From Desulfomarina profundi (lineage in GTDB: Bacteria; Desulfobacterota; Desulfobulbia; Desulfobulbales; Desulfocapsaceae), in the NCBI RefSeq assembly GCF_019703855.1, contig NZ_AP024086.1, positions 620,001-684,000 of the forward strand: DNA of 64,000 bases, in the 5' to 3' direction. Below, piece by piece: positions 53,812 to 63,327 of the stretch (positions within the stretch are counted from its first letter, which is position 1; every line of letters begins with the position of its first letter). A program made the position numbers and the translations under genes. Under the pieces are notes generated by a model. That model was not told the DNA's origin. It ran no database searches and worked only from the letters and a program-made list of their open reading frames with translations.

Positions 53812-53862
53812 GTTACTGTTTCACCTCCAGATGAGACTGTTGTCAGATATGAGAGACGGATC

Positions 53863-54204
53863 ATGAGATTACGATATGTAGTGATATTTATATTCTTGCT
53901 TTTGCCGCTTATGGCAGGTGGTTCTGTCCTGGCCGGTGACCTGGATGATGGTATTTCCAAGTTCACTGATGACGGGATGTCCAAATACGATGACTTGGGT
54001 AAAGCTGATAAAAACGTCAAGTTCATTGTTATAAACGCCAAAAGCAAGGCGAACATGATGAAGGGTAAAAAAGGCAAGAACGGCAAGGGTAAGAAGGGCG
54101 ACGCCAATATGAACAGTGTTGTTCTTGGTGCCGGGAGCCGGGTCAAAGGTGATATTTATATCATAGACCAGAGTAGAGGCCCGAAAACGAATGTTGCCGA
54201 TTAA
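53863..54204 (+). CDS. Small secreted protein related to the repeat proteins
   Basis: 113 residues from the ATG at 53863; upstream codons in frame read through the hairpin and are unlikely. The signal peptide ends at VLA (about 24). After an Asp-rich stretch (GDLDDGISKFTDDGMSKYDDLG) comes VKFIVINAKSKANMM, a lysine/glycine block KGKKGKNGKGKKG, and DANMNSVVLGAGSRVKGDIYIID, which is a single divergent copy of the ANM/ANQ repeat. By position and size it could be a minor or nucleating subunit, as CsgB is in curli. That role is inferred. Confidence 0.65.
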   Translation: MRLRYVVIFIFLLLPLMAGGSVLAGDLDDGISKFTDDGMSKYDDLGKADKNVKFIVINAKSKANMMKGKKGKNGKGKKGDANMNSVVLGAGSRVKGDIYIIDQSRGPKTNVAD

Positions 54205-54431
54205 ACTCTGAATCCCGGATTTTCTGCCTCTGGCAGTTTATTGTGGAAAATAATCCTGGAAGGTTTTATTCTTACTACTTTCCAGCTATCATGGGGCAGT
54301 GGCCTGAAACAGTCACTTTTTTGGGGCCTGTTTCAACACCCTAGTTTTGCGTGGTGGTTCTTGTATTGGGCGGGCATCGTAAGATATCTGTAAATTGTCT
54401 TTACTGTAATTTCTAAATTGGATTGTTAGAT

Positions 54432-55870
54432 ATGATACTAAACAAGACTGCAACCGTCAGTTCTTCCAGGGTCAGCTGTTTATCCTCACGGAACGTACTC
54501 ACTGTGCTTTTTCTCAGTCTGGCTTTTTTGCTGTTGTCTGCATGTGGGGACATGAACCCCATAACGTAGATGTGGAACTCCAGAAAAGTGCCCCGGTTGA
54601 GAAAATTACCTCATATAGCCAGGCGCTTCTCGATCTCGGTCTCATGACAGAGATCTATGATACCGGGTATATGAAAGTTCAGAGTCAGGACATTGCGGAT
54701 GAAACCGGTACTTCTGTTACTACCGGAGGAGAGATTCAGAGAAATATTACGGAAATAATGAAAAGTACCCTGAATTCCATCGGGGGTAATGTTCTCTTTA
54801 TCGAATATGATCCTGCATACATACAGAACCAGATGGTTTCCGGATACAGCAATTTTGAAGATAAGGTTGTTCCCGATGTGGTGATAACCGGCGGTATTAC
54901 TGAATTTGATCGTGGACTTGAAACAAGAGGTGAAGGGACAAACGTCGATGCCGAATTTGACGTGAACGGTGTACCCAGCTGGTTTCCTAATAAAACAGTC
55001 GGGGGAAGTTTTGGCGATACTTCAAAATATGGGAAGGCAAGGATTACCCTGGATTTCAATCTGAAAGATTTTCAGACGCTGGCAGGTATTCCCAGGATGA
55101 CTACAACCAACAGCATGGAGGTATATAAAGGACTCCGTGAGAAAGAATTGGCCATAACTCTTTTTGGTCCGAGTTTTGGATCTAAAGGAACGATTAAAAA
55201 GGTTCAGGGCAGGCATGAAGCCGTTCGGGTTCTGGTCCAGGTCAGTATGATGCAGTTGATAGGACGTTATCTTGCTGTTCCTTACTGGCGTCTAATGGGC
55301 GAGGGCTCTGAGCCGGATAAAATTGTTCTGGATTCCATTTCCGGAACGTATTATCGCATGTCAAAGGAAGACAGGATCGGAGCAGTACAGCAATGGTTGA
55401 TTCTGCATGGGTATGATGTGGATATAACCAATAAAATTGATGGAAAAACCCGTGAAGCTCTTCAGAAGTTTGATCCTGCTTTCAGCGCCACAGCAGACGA
55501 GGTGAGTGAGAAACTATTTACTGATATTTATATTTCTATTCCCATTACCAGGGCAACTCTTGCCCGAAGGGATATCATCAATAAATATTATGCCAGCCTG
55601 CAGGAAACGCAGGAAGAACCGGCAGTGCAGGAAGCAGCACCAGCGGTTCAGCAGGCTCCAGCTCAGCAGGCGCCGGCTCAGCAGCAGGTGGCAGAGCAAC
55701 CAGCTCAGCAGCCGCAGGAAGCTGCTCCTGTACAGGCAGCTGCACCAGTTCAGGAGGTAGCACAGGCACAGTCTGTTCAACAACCTGCACCTGAACCGGT
55801 AAAAAAAGCTGCTCCTGCCCGTAAGAAGCCGAAAAAATTCGGCAGGAAGCTGTCAGCGGATGATTGGTAA
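54432..55870 (+). CDS. CsgG-like secretion lipoprotein, frameshifted
   Basis: A 38-residue lipoprotein signal with lipobox LLSAC starts at ATG 54432. It is one frame away from the body, which begins near 54560 (NVDVELQKSAPV). One added base in the G4 (54546) or C4 (54557) run joins them into 479 residues. The body (about 45-290) has the CsgG pattern: SYSQALLDLGLM..., DVVITGGITEFDR, ARITLDFNLKDFQT and HEAVRVLVQVSMMQLIGRY. A peptidoglycan-binding-like segment follows (RIGAVQQWLILHGYDVDITNKIDG), then an Ala/Gln/Pro tail (about 380-460) and a basic end. CsgG forms the outer membrane pore for curli subunits, so this is the likely exporter. Confidence 0.75.
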
Positions 55871-55930
55871 TAAAACTTTCACCAAATTTGAAGATTTTTA
55901 ATCTGTATTACAGGAAGGAGAAATACGGCC

Positions 55931-56668
55931 ATGTTGTTAAAAAGAACTGCAGTCAGCTATGTTCTGGTCATGATGTTTGTTGGCACAACCATTGCGGTTG
56001 CGGGAAATAAAAAAATCATGTCAACCCGTGCTGCGAGGGTACTGGCGGAACGGGCCATTGTTGAATCCGTATATGGTTTGAAGATCAGATCGACGGAAGA
56101 GGTCGTCGATATGGTTGCCGCAAATTTTGTTGGTAAAACTGAGTCAAAAACGTCTGCAGAAATTCAGGGGATCAAGATTGATGAGGTTGTCTACGATGCT
56201 GAAAAAGACATCGCCCAGGCAACAGCCTCTATCAGTATTGACACGATAACCAATATTGATGGCCAGGAATTGGATTTAAAAGGGAAGACCTTTAAAAGAG
56301 TTGCTTTTGCAACTTCAACTCCTGCCAATGCCGGACCTCTCAGGGCATTACGGGCGGCAGAGTTGGACGGGTACAAAAACCTGGTCAAGACCATTGTTGG
56401 TTTTACCCTGGAGAGTAAAACCACTGTTGAAAACTATATCCTGACTTCTGACATTGTCAAAGTGAAGGTTATGGCTACAACTTACCTGGCTGATCTTGTT
56501 GATTATGGCTGGGACGAAGAAGGTAATGCCTTTGTGAAATTCAAGGTGACCAAAAAAGATATTGAAGATATTCTCGGTGCTTCAATTCCTGGTGTCGATG
56601 ACGTGATAGAAGTAGAAGGTCACGGTGCCCAGGTTGATGATTACTCTGCTGCTAAGGCTCAATCTTAA
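55931..56668 (+). CDS. LPP20/FlgP-like secreted protein
   Basis: 245 residues. GGAAGGAG precedes the ATG. The signal peptide ends near TIAVA (about 24). The body starts with STRAARVLAERAIVESVYGLKI and later RALRAAELDGYKNLVKTIVGFTLESKTTVENYI, resembling the LPP20 lipoprotein family seen in surface and flagellar envelope proteins. There is no lipobox Cys. It lies 60 bases after the csgG-like gene and may help secretion or anchoring. Family assignment is by pattern and moderately sure. Confidence 0.6.
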   Translation: MLLKRTAVSYVLVMMFVGTTIAVAGNKKIMSTRAARVLAERAIVESVYGLKIRSTEEVVDMVAANFVGKTESKTSAEIQGIKIDEVVYDAEKDIAQATASISIDTITNIDGQELDLKGKTFKRVAFATSTPANAGPLRALRAAELDGYKNLVKTIVGFTLESKTTVENYILTSDIVKVKVMATTYLADLVDYGWDEEGNAFVKFKVTKKDIEDILGASIPGVDDVIEVEGHGAQVDDYSAAKAQS

Positions 56669-56701
56669 AATGAGAGCCATTACAACCTGGCTGTCTGTTT
56701 G

Positions 56702-56781
56702 ATTCTCATGGTCAGGTGAAGTGAAACGGCGCTTCGCCTGACGTGAGAATGCATTAAAACTTTCCGGTCTGTATCCGGAAA
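56702..56781 (+). terminator. Two hairpins after the LPP20-like gene
   Basis: ATTCTCA (56702) with TGAGAAT (to 56750) and GTCAGGTGAAG (56711-56721) with CTTCGCCTGAC (56732-56742) form one interrupted stem. TTTCCGG (56761-56767) and CCGGAAA (56775-56781) form a second. No strong U tract follows, so these may be partial terminators. Confidence 0.5.
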
Positions 56782-56950
56782 TCCGAAAATGGCTGAGCCA
56801 TTACACATCCCGGCTTTCTACCTGGTCAGGCCAGCCGATTCTGTAGAGGCTGTTCTTTATTCATTCATAAAGAATTAAGTTTTCAATTATTATCATTTAA
56901 GAGCGGTATTGTCTGTACTTCCTGAATGAAGGTTTGGAGGCCGGACAGTA

Positions 56951-57271
56951 TTGAAATTGATCATGGATAAGAAAATAAATATTTGGCGGGAAAGGATTGT
57001 TTCTTTCACAATAGGTGCGCTGTGTCTGTTTGTTGTCTCTTTACTGATGGGGGCGGCTTCTGATTATCAGAATTCAACACTGAACTACGGGAGATACCAG
57101 ATTTCCTCCTGGGCTACTCAGCTTAATCGTGGAAGTGGTGCTGTTGGGGCGTTTGTTCTGGATACTGTATCCGGAGAAACGAGGACAGTGTATATGCGTA
57201 CTTATGGAGATCCTGGTGATACAAGGGTAGTGAAAAATAACCTGAAAAAATCATTCAGCGCCATGAGGTGA
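56951..57271 (+). CDS. Small exported protein of unknown function
   Basis: 106 residues from TTG 56951, chosen because GGAGG (56936-56940) is ten bases upstream; the next ATG (56963) is 22 bases from it. One hydrophobic segment (about 18-36) is a signal or anchor. The rest is short and has no motif (SSWATQLNRGSGAVGAFVLD, RTVYMRTYGD). Its stop lies seven bases before the DUF2807 gene start. I do not recognise it. Confidence 0.6.
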   Translation: MKLIMDKKINIWRERIVSFTIGALCLFVVSLLMGAASDYQNSTLNYGRYQISSWATQLNRGSGAVGAFVLDTVSGETRTVYMRTYGDPGDTRVVKNNLKKSFSAMR

Positions 57272-57278
57272 TGAAAAA

Positions 57279-58004
57279 ATGACATTTTTCAAAAGGGTTT
57301 TTCGATTGCGGTATGGTTTGGTACTGCTTTGTCTGTTCTTTTTATTTGGATTTCAAAATATTAATATCGGTGTGAATAACCAGGTGAATACAGGTGGTAT
57401 TGTCGGAGGTGACTGCATCCAGGGAAATGGCAGGATGACAGAAGAGGTGCGCCATACGGAACCTTTCAGTGAAATACATGTTGAAGGTGTTCTCGATGTA
57501 CACCTTTCCTGCGGTGACAGGCAGCATGTTGAAATAACGGCCGATTCGAATCTTCATTCAAAAATAATTACCACAGTGAAAAACGGTAGATTGACGGTTT
57601 ACGCGAAGGGTTCCGTCTGTACACAGAATCCGATGGCCGTTAAAATCACAACCAGGAAAGCATTGCGGAAAATAGCAGCTGATGGCAGCAGTGATCTGGT
57701 TGGTCTGTTGAATAGCTGTTCTTCAAAAGAATTGTCAGTTGACCTGCAGGGTGCCTGTACCTTGAAGCTTGTCGGTTCCACCCAAAATCTTGAGCTGCGG
57801 CTGCAGGGATCATCTGAGTTTGATGGGGAGGCATTTCATGCGCAGAATGTAAAAGTCATCACTGAAGATGCTACTGAGGCAAAGATTTATGTTACCGATA
57901 CACTCTCCGGCAGTGCCGGTGGTACCAGCGAGGTTCAGTATGGCGGGAATCCACCACATGTGCAGGTTGATACATCAGATATTGGTGAAGTAAGTCCATT
58001 ATGA
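57279..58004 (+). CDS. DUF2807 (GIN-domain) secreted protein
   Basis: 241 residues. GAGGTG at 57265-57270 supports the ATG. After a hydrophobic N-terminus (about 10-27), residues about 45-230 repeat short strands: FSEIHVEGVLDVHLSCGDRQ, VEITADSNL, LTVYAKGSV, KIAADGSSDLVG, LSVDLQGACTLKL and LELRLQGSSEFDG. This matches DUF2807, a beta-solenoid-like putative adhesin head domain. Its stop overlaps the protease start by four bases (ATGA). A surface or periplasmic role is likely. Confidence 0.78.
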   Translation: MTFFKRVFRLRYGLVLLCLFFLFGFQNINIGVNNQVNTGGIVGGDCIQGNGRMTEEVRHTEPFSEIHVEGVLDVHLSCGDRQHVEITADSNLHSKIITTVKNGRLTVYAKGSVCTQNPMAVKITTRKALRKIAADGSSDLVGLLNSCSSKELSVDLQGACTLKLVGSTQNLELRLQGSSEFDGEAFHAQNVKVITEDATEAKIYVTDTLSGSAGGTSEVQYGGNPPHVQVDTSDIGEVSPL

Positions 58005-59482
58005 CAGGTTCCAGGTTTCTAAAATTGTTTTTTTTCTCTGTTCTTGTTCTGTGTTTTTTCCTTCCGACCGAGGGAAATACCACTTCCCCGGCAGAAATTG
58101 TTGTTAAAATTCAAACGGTAAGAAATTCTCCAAATTTCCAGCAACCGTGGCAGCATGTCGGCCAGCTCACGACCCATGGAACCGGCTTCATAATTGATGG
58201 CAATATGATATTGACCAATGCGCATGTGGTCAGCGACAGCGTCTTTATCCATGTTCGACGGGCTGGGAGAACTGAGAAATATTCAGCTGAAGTTAAATAT
58301 TTTGATCATGAGAGTGATCTTGCTCTCCTCGAAGTTGCTGAAAAAAAATTTTTTAAAGGAGTATCAACTCTAAAAATCGGTGATTTGCCGGATGTACGGG
58401 ATAAAGTCGCTGTATATGGCTTTCCGGACGGAGGAGACAAACTATCCATCACTGAGGGTGTTGTATCGAGAATAGAGCACATAAATTACGCTTACAGTGG
58501 ATCATTTCTTCTATCCTGCCAGATCGATGCGTCAATCAATGCCGGTAATTCCGGCGGCCCCGTAATTTTCAACGGGAAAATTGCCGGTGTTGCATTTCAA
58601 GGAATGCACAGCGGCTACGACAATATCGGATATATGATTCCGGCTCCTGTCATTCAGCAGTTTTTGAAGGATACAGAGGATGGCTCCATTGAGGGAATTC
58701 CTGATCTTGGAATATCCATGCAGAAGCTGGAAAGTCCGTATTTAAGAAATTATTACAAACTTGAAGATGGCGAAAATGGAGCTCTGATCAACAATATTTC
58801 CCCAGGCTCACCTTCCCGGATGCTGTTAAAAAAAGAAGATGTAATCCTGTCCGTTGAAAATGAAGATGTTGCCTATGACGGGACGATAGAATTCCGAAAA
58901 GGGCAGAGAACTTTTTTTGGTTATATTATCCAGGGAAAACAGATCGGTGAAACGATAACTCTTGGTCTGAAAAGAGATGGGAAAAAGATCAGTATAGAGG
59001 TGCCGTTGCAGCGCTCAGTCGGTTTTGATCGATTGGTTCCCTATAAACATGAAGTACTGCCCCGTTACTACATTTTCGGTGGAGTTGTCTTTCAACCCCT
59101 TACGCTGAATTATCTCATGGAGTACGGGAGCGTAGCGGACTGGTATCAATCTGCTCCGGTTGAACTCATGGATTATTATCTGAACGGGGATCTAGAGTTT
59201 CAGACACAGGAGATTGTAATTCTTTCACAGGTTTTAGCTGACAAGGTTAATATCGGCTACCATGAACTGGCTGACAATGTCATTAAAACGGTGAATGGGG
59301 TGGCAGTCAGGAATTTTGCTCACCTTGTTACTTTGCTAGAAAACAGCCGGGAGAAATATCTGATTATTATGGATACCCAGGGAACAAAAATTGTTTTTGA
59401 CAAAGAGAAAATGCTGAAAGGTACGAACAATATAATTAGAAAATATATGATCAAATCTGCAAAACACTTCTGGTCACCTTGA
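58001..59482 (+). CDS. HtrA-like trypsin-family serine protease with PDZ region
   Basis: 493 residues with a signal peptide. The catalytic triad is visible: His75 in LTNAHVVSD, Asp106 in HESDLALLEV and Ser184 in NAGNSGGPV. A PDZ-like domain follows (about 225-320; NNISPGSPSRMLLKKEDVILSVE) and a second one may lie at about 395-460 (DNVIKTVNGVAVRNF). This is a Deg/HtrA-type periplasmic quality-control or processing protease. It is coupled to the DUF2807 gene by a four-base overlap, so it may process or guard proteins of this locus. Confidence 0.88.
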   Translation: MTGSRFLKLFFFSVLVLCFFLPTEGNTTSPAEIVVKIQTVRNSPNFQQPWQHVGQLTTHGTGFIIDGNMILTNAHVVSDSVFIHVRRAGRTEKYSAEVKYFDHESDLALLEVAEKKFFKGVSTLKIGDLPDVRDKVAVYGFPDGGDKLSITEGVVSRIEHINYAYSGSFLLSCQIDASINAGNSGGPVIFNGKIAGVAFQGMHSGYDNIGYMIPAPVIQQFLKDTEDGSIEGIPDLGISMQKLESPYLRNYYKLEDGENGALINNISPGSPSRMLLKKEDVILSVENEDVAYDGTIEFRKGQRTFFGYIIQGKQIGETITLGLKRDGKKISIEVPLQRSVGFDRLVPYKHEVLPRYYIFGGVVFQPLTLNYLMEYGSVADWYQSAPVELMDYYLNGDLEFQTQEIVILSQVLADKVNIGYHELADNVIKTVNGVAVRNFAHLVTLLENSREKYLIIMDTQGTKIVFDKEKMLKGTNNIIRKYMIKSAKHFWSP

Positions 59483-59556
59483 AAATTGCCTTTTTGCCCG
59501 ATCCCTGCGTCACAGGAAAATGAACAATGCTTACATATATGACCTATGTTCACTGC
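59480..59556. repeat. Degenerate left half of the MITE-like element
   Basis: TTGCCTTTTTGCCCGATCCCT, then AATGCTTACATATATGACC, resemble the left half of the element at 34527 (TGGCCTTTTTGCCCGATTTCC, AATGCTCACATATGTTTAC). It starts at the protease stop. Similarity decays after about 59556; sequence at 59547-59590 recalls that at 29720. Confidence 0.5.
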
Positions 59557-59695
59557 CGAAATAGTGCAGAAAATGGGGTCACCTGGACTGACCTTGGTGA
59601 ACACTACCGTAAATTTTGTTCAATCACTGAGATTTGGCGATTGTTTGTATTCTACAGTCATTCTCAAAATTGACACAATGTTCATGAGTTACGGG

Positions 59696-60085
59696 TTAAG
59701 TCTGGGTGAAATCGACACTTATTGATGCAATCTTGTCAATATTACTTATTTTTGCTGTTGATTCAAAAGTAACGGATACTCCGTGATCAAACGGCTCACC
59801 TTCATTGACTTCTTCTTCATAAGAATAAATTTCCTGACCTTCTGCTGACAGATAATAGATCGTTGCATATCCTTTAATTTTTGAACGAGAAACATTTCTG
59901 ATCAGTGCAGTTACTGTTATTGTACCTGTATCTTTATGGAATTCCGCATTGAGTTCGTCGACTACTATGAACCTTGCCTGGACATCAACGGAAGGAAGAT
60001 GTCCGGATTGTCCCGCCTGCCCAGTCACTCCTGAGAGGAAGAAAATGGCGGAGAAAAAAAGAGTACACAAAACTGATCTGCTCAT
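59696..60085 (-). CDS. Secreted hypothetical protein
   Basis: 129 residues from the ATG at 60085 (GGAG upstream), which begins a typical signal peptide (SRSVLCTLFFSAIFFLSG). The mature part is a single small beta-sandwich-like domain (VDVQARFIVVDELNAEF, GTITVTALIRNVSRSKIKGYATIYYL, GVSVTFESTAKI) resembling FxLYD-type or DUF-level extracytoplasmic domains. It is on the opposite strand to its neighbours. Function unknown. The 309 bases between it and the next gene hold nothing recognised. Confidence 0.62.
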   Translation of the reverse strand: MSRSVLCTLFFSAIFFLSGVTGQAGQSGHLPSVDVQARFIVVDELNAEFHKDTGTITVTALIRNVSRSKIKGYATIYYLSAEGQEIYSYEEEVNEGEPFDHGVSVTFESTAKISNIDKIASISVDFTQT

Positions 60086-60394
60086 AATTATTGAACTCCA
60101 TAGGATCAAAAATTTGGATAAAGTGGAACAATTCATTATGAATTCGAATGAAAAAAACTTCCGCACACAAATATCAGTGCGCAATGAATCAATGTATTGA
60201 GAAATGTACCACATAAAACCTGACAAATTCATGCTGACAATGGTTTGAAATTGCCTGTTTGAATCGTACAGGGTGTATGTAAATACCATCCCAAGGGCTT
60301 GATTATCGCAACTGATTGCTATACAACTTTCATTCATGCTTATTGATATTATCATTCGAAAAAAAGAAACTGTCAAGTATTCAGGGCGTTAAAC

Positions 60395-61870
60395 ATGCAA
60401 CTTGCAAATTATTATCAATGGATTGTTGTGTTAAAAAAAGTGAGTTCTGTTTTTCTGCTTTTTTTTCTCTTTTTCCCACCATTGTATGCAAGGGGATCAG
60501 AACTGACAGCTATTATAAAAACGGCCCTTGAGCGGAGTGATTTTTCCTATGATCTTCAGGACAGTCTGCAGCTCAGCAAAATGGATATTGCCAGTGCCGA
60601 ACACAGGTTTGAGACGAAGATTGTTCCATTGACGACCCTCGGATTTACAAGGGGGACAGGTTCCCAGCGCCTTGGCCTGGAATTTCGCAGGGAAACTGAG
60701 ACGGGAGCCGCTATTTCGTATGGTGCTGTTGGTAACCGGCTGGATGCGAACAGTGACTACGTGATCACTCACTCTCGTACAGCCCGGGCATATATACGGG
60801 TTTCCCAGGGATTGTTCAGGCGTTGGGGCAGGGAATATAACCTGACAGAATTGACCAGGGCCCAATTGAAGGCAAAAAGAGAGGAAATACTGGCAGAGAG
60901 AGCCCGGCAGACTTTTATTTTTTCAACTGTACAGAAATACTATAATCTTCTTCTGGCAGAGAGACTGCTGATGAAATCGAGGGAAGCGAGGGAACGCAGT
61001 CTCGCGCATCTTGAATCTGCCAGATCCAAACAGAATGTTGGCCTGGTTTCCAAGGTGGATGTTTATCGGGCGGAACTTGCAGCCCTTGATGCGGAAAAAA
61101 TTGTACAGAATCAGATTCTGCAGAAAGACAGAGCTCTTGATGCCTTGAGGGAACTTTTGCAGCTTGAGGAAAATGAAACCATACAGGTTGAACCGGTTAT
61201 CAGGAAAATGAAACCGGTCGTTCCCCCTGACTGGAAAAAGAGGCTTTTTTCGGCACGTCTTGACTGGCAGGCACACCGGGTAGATATAGAAATTAGCAGG
61301 ATTGAACTCAAAAAGGCGAAAAAAGATATGTCTCCTGATGTGGGTCTCAGTCTGACAGTGGAACGAAAAGGGGAGGGAGATACTACAGGACAAGCTCTGG
61401 AACTTGATCAGACAAACTGGTCTGTTCAGGTGGAAATGCTTTCCACCCTGGACCGTTTTAATGAAGAAAGTGCACTTGTACGTAAGAAAATGGAGATGGC
61501 AAAACTTCGTCGGATGGGAGATACCATGCGAAGAAAAATAATTCGGGAAGCGGAAGATGCATTCTCCGATCTGGAAAATGAGGAAAATAATTATCAGATC
61601 AGCCTGAAAAGATATCATCAGGCCGGTCTGGCCCTGGATCTTGCAAAAACCAGGTATGAAAGGGGGCTTTCCAACAACATGGATGTACTGGATGCTGAAA
61701 GTTCTTTCTCGGCGGCGGAGCTTGGAACGGTGAGTTCATTGACCGCTTATAATATTGCTGCCGTGAAACTGGCTAACAGCCTGGGATTACTTAACCTGTC
61801 ATGGATTGAGCTGGCAGAAAAACCCAACCCTGATGACAGTCGATTCAAAATGGAAGAGAACGGGGATTGA
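60395..61870 (+). CDS. TolC-family outer membrane efflux protein
   Basis: 491 residues with a signal peptide ending near YARG (about 33). Long amphipathic helical repeats typical of TolC are seen in two halves: RAQLKAKREEILAERARQTFIFSTVQKYYNLLLAERLL...SLAHLESARSKQNVGLVSKVDVYRAEL and AEDAFSDLENEENNYQISLKRY...TRYERGLSNNMDVLDAESSFSAAE. It forms the outer membrane channel for a tripartite exporter whose adaptor and ABC ATPase genes follow. It overlaps the adaptor gene by four bases. Confidence 0.9.
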   Translation: MQLANYYQWIVVLKKVSSVFLLFFLFFPPLYARGSELTAIIKTALERSDFSYDLQDSLQLSKMDIASAEHRFETKIVPLTTLGFTRGTGSQRLGLEFRRETETGAAISYGAVGNRLDANSDYVITHSRTARAYIRVSQGLFRRWGREYNLTELTRAQLKAKREEILAERARQTFIFSTVQKYYNLLLAERLLMKSREARERSLAHLESARSKQNVGLVSKVDVYRAELAALDAEKIVQNQILQKDRALDALRELLQLEENETIQVEPVIRKMKPVVPPDWKKRLFSARLDWQAHRVDIEISRIELKKAKKDMSPDVGLSLTVERKGEGDTTGQALELDQTNWSVQVEMLSTLDRFNEESALVRKKMEMAKLRRMGDTMRRKIIREAEDAFSDLENEENNYQISLKRYHQAGLALDLAKTRYERGLSNNMDVLDAESSFSAAELGTVSSLTAYNIAAVKLANSLGLLNLSWIELAEKPNPDDSRFKMEENGD

Positions 61871-63327
61871 TGAAAATGAACCTTTCCGGTTTTATGACGA
61901 GAAACAGATTACTTCTATTTGGAGGAGTGTTCTTTGTCTTCTTGATATGGTTTGGTGCAGGATTTTTTTTCAGTTCCGAGTCGGGCATGGAAAAAGGGGG
62001 AGAAAGGTTTGTCCCTGTGGAGACAAAGAGTTTTCGCCTGAGTATCCTGGAACGGGGAGTAGTTATTCCGGCAAAGGTTTCCCCGGTCAGTTCCAAAATA
62101 TCAAGTAATCAGGCAAAAATCGTCTGGTTGATCAAAGAAGGTACAAGGGTGAAGAAGGGAACCCTGATTGCCAGGTTTGACACCAAGCCCTTTCTGGACA
62201 AGCTGCTCAAGGCGGAACAGCTCTCTGCTGATGCGGAAGCAACTCTTCATGCAACTGAAAAATTGCTGTCTCTGCAGAAAGAAGAGGAAAACGGAAAGAT
62301 CGAAGAGGCTGTCCGGAAACTTGAGATAGCCAAAATCCAGGCAAACAATATAGAAAACGGAACAGGCCCGTTGAAGAGGAAAATATTTGAACAAAAGTTC
62401 CATCAATCTGAGAGGGTTCTGGCGCTGGACAGGAATGAACTTGCTGATCTCGATGTGTTGTTGAAGAAAGGGCATATCAGTGTCCGGGAAAGAGACAGAA
62501 GTGCGGAAAAAGTCAAAACGGCTGAGGAGCAGGTTCAAGTTGCCCGGGCAGAGCTGAAAAACTTTAACAGGTACACCTGGCCCAAGCTGCTGCGGGAGGC
62601 GGAATTGCTGGTCACGGGTGCTGAAAGTAATCTGCAGCGGGTCAGAAGGACTGCTGATTTACAGATACAGAACTGGAATGCCAAGGTGGAAAAGGCAAGG
62701 CGCGCACTGGTAAATCGGAGAAAAATTCTCAAAAAAGCTCAAATGGATGTGGTGAACTGTGATATCTATTCTCCCACCGGAGGACTGCTTCTTTACGCTG
62801 AGCTCCCCAGGGAAAACGGGAGAAGGAAGATACAGATCGGAGATTCAGTGTGGGAAGGGCAAACATTTCTAAAAGTGCCTGATACACGGGATCTTGTGGC
62901 TGAAATCCGGGTTCGGGAAATTGATGTGGCAAAAATCGGAAACGGTATGGAGGCGGAAATTGAACTTGACGCTTTTCCGGGAAAGCTCTTTCCCGGCCGT
63001 GTTGAATCCATCGCATCCCTGGCAAGGGAAGACAGGAAGCACAGGGGAGTGCGTCGTTTTTACACCAGGATACGCTTTACTGGTGATACCGACAAGGTGC
63101 ATGTGGGTATGTCTGTTACCACAAGAATCATTTATCGTCTGGTGGAGGCCGTTCCCGCGATCCCGCAGGATGCTGTCGTGTATCATGGCGGCAGCACTTA
63201 CGTGAAGAGACTGGGAAACGAAGGGGTGGAACTGGTACCGGTCTCACTCGGCGCCCGGGGAGAAGAGTGGGTTGAAGTGATGAGTGGTTTACAGGCGGGA
63301 GACAAGATTTTCCGACGGGAGGAGTAG
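61867..63327 (+). CDS. HlyD/MFP-family periplasmic adaptor
   Basis: 486 residues. A single membrane helix (about 14-34) is followed by a lipoyl-like half motif (VIPAKVSPVSSKISSNQAKIVWLIKEGTRVKKGTLIARFD), a long helical hairpin (about 110-290) and a C-terminal beta-barrel and lipoyl half (IYSPTGGLLLYAE, VGMSVTTRIIYR, AVPAIPQDAVVY). It bridges the inner membrane ABC transporter to TolC. The ABC ATPase gene starts just after its stop. The cargo is unknown. Confidence 0.9.
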   Translation: MMKMNLSGFMTRNRLLLFGGVFFVFLIWFGAGFFFSSESGMEKGGERFVPVETKSFRLSILERGVVIPAKVSPVSSKISSNQAKIVWLIKEGTRVKKGTLIARFDTKPFLDKLLKAEQLSADAEATLHATEKLLSLQKEEENGKIEEAVRKLEIAKIQANNIENGTGPLKRKIFEQKFHQSERVLALDRNELADLDVLLKKGHISVRERDRSAEKVKTAEEQVQVARAELKNFNRYTWPKLLREAELLVTGAESNLQRVRRTADLQIQNWNAKVEKARRALVNRRKILKKAQMDVVNCDIYSPTGGLLLYAELPRENGRRKIQIGDSVWEGQTFLKVPDTRDLVAEIRVREIDVAKIGNGMEAEIELDAFPGKLFPGRVESIASLAREDRKHRGVRRFYTRIRFTGDTDKVHVGMSVTTRIIYRLVEAVPAIPQDAVVYHGGSTYVKRLGNEGVELVPVSLGARGEEWVEVMSGLQAGDKIFRREE

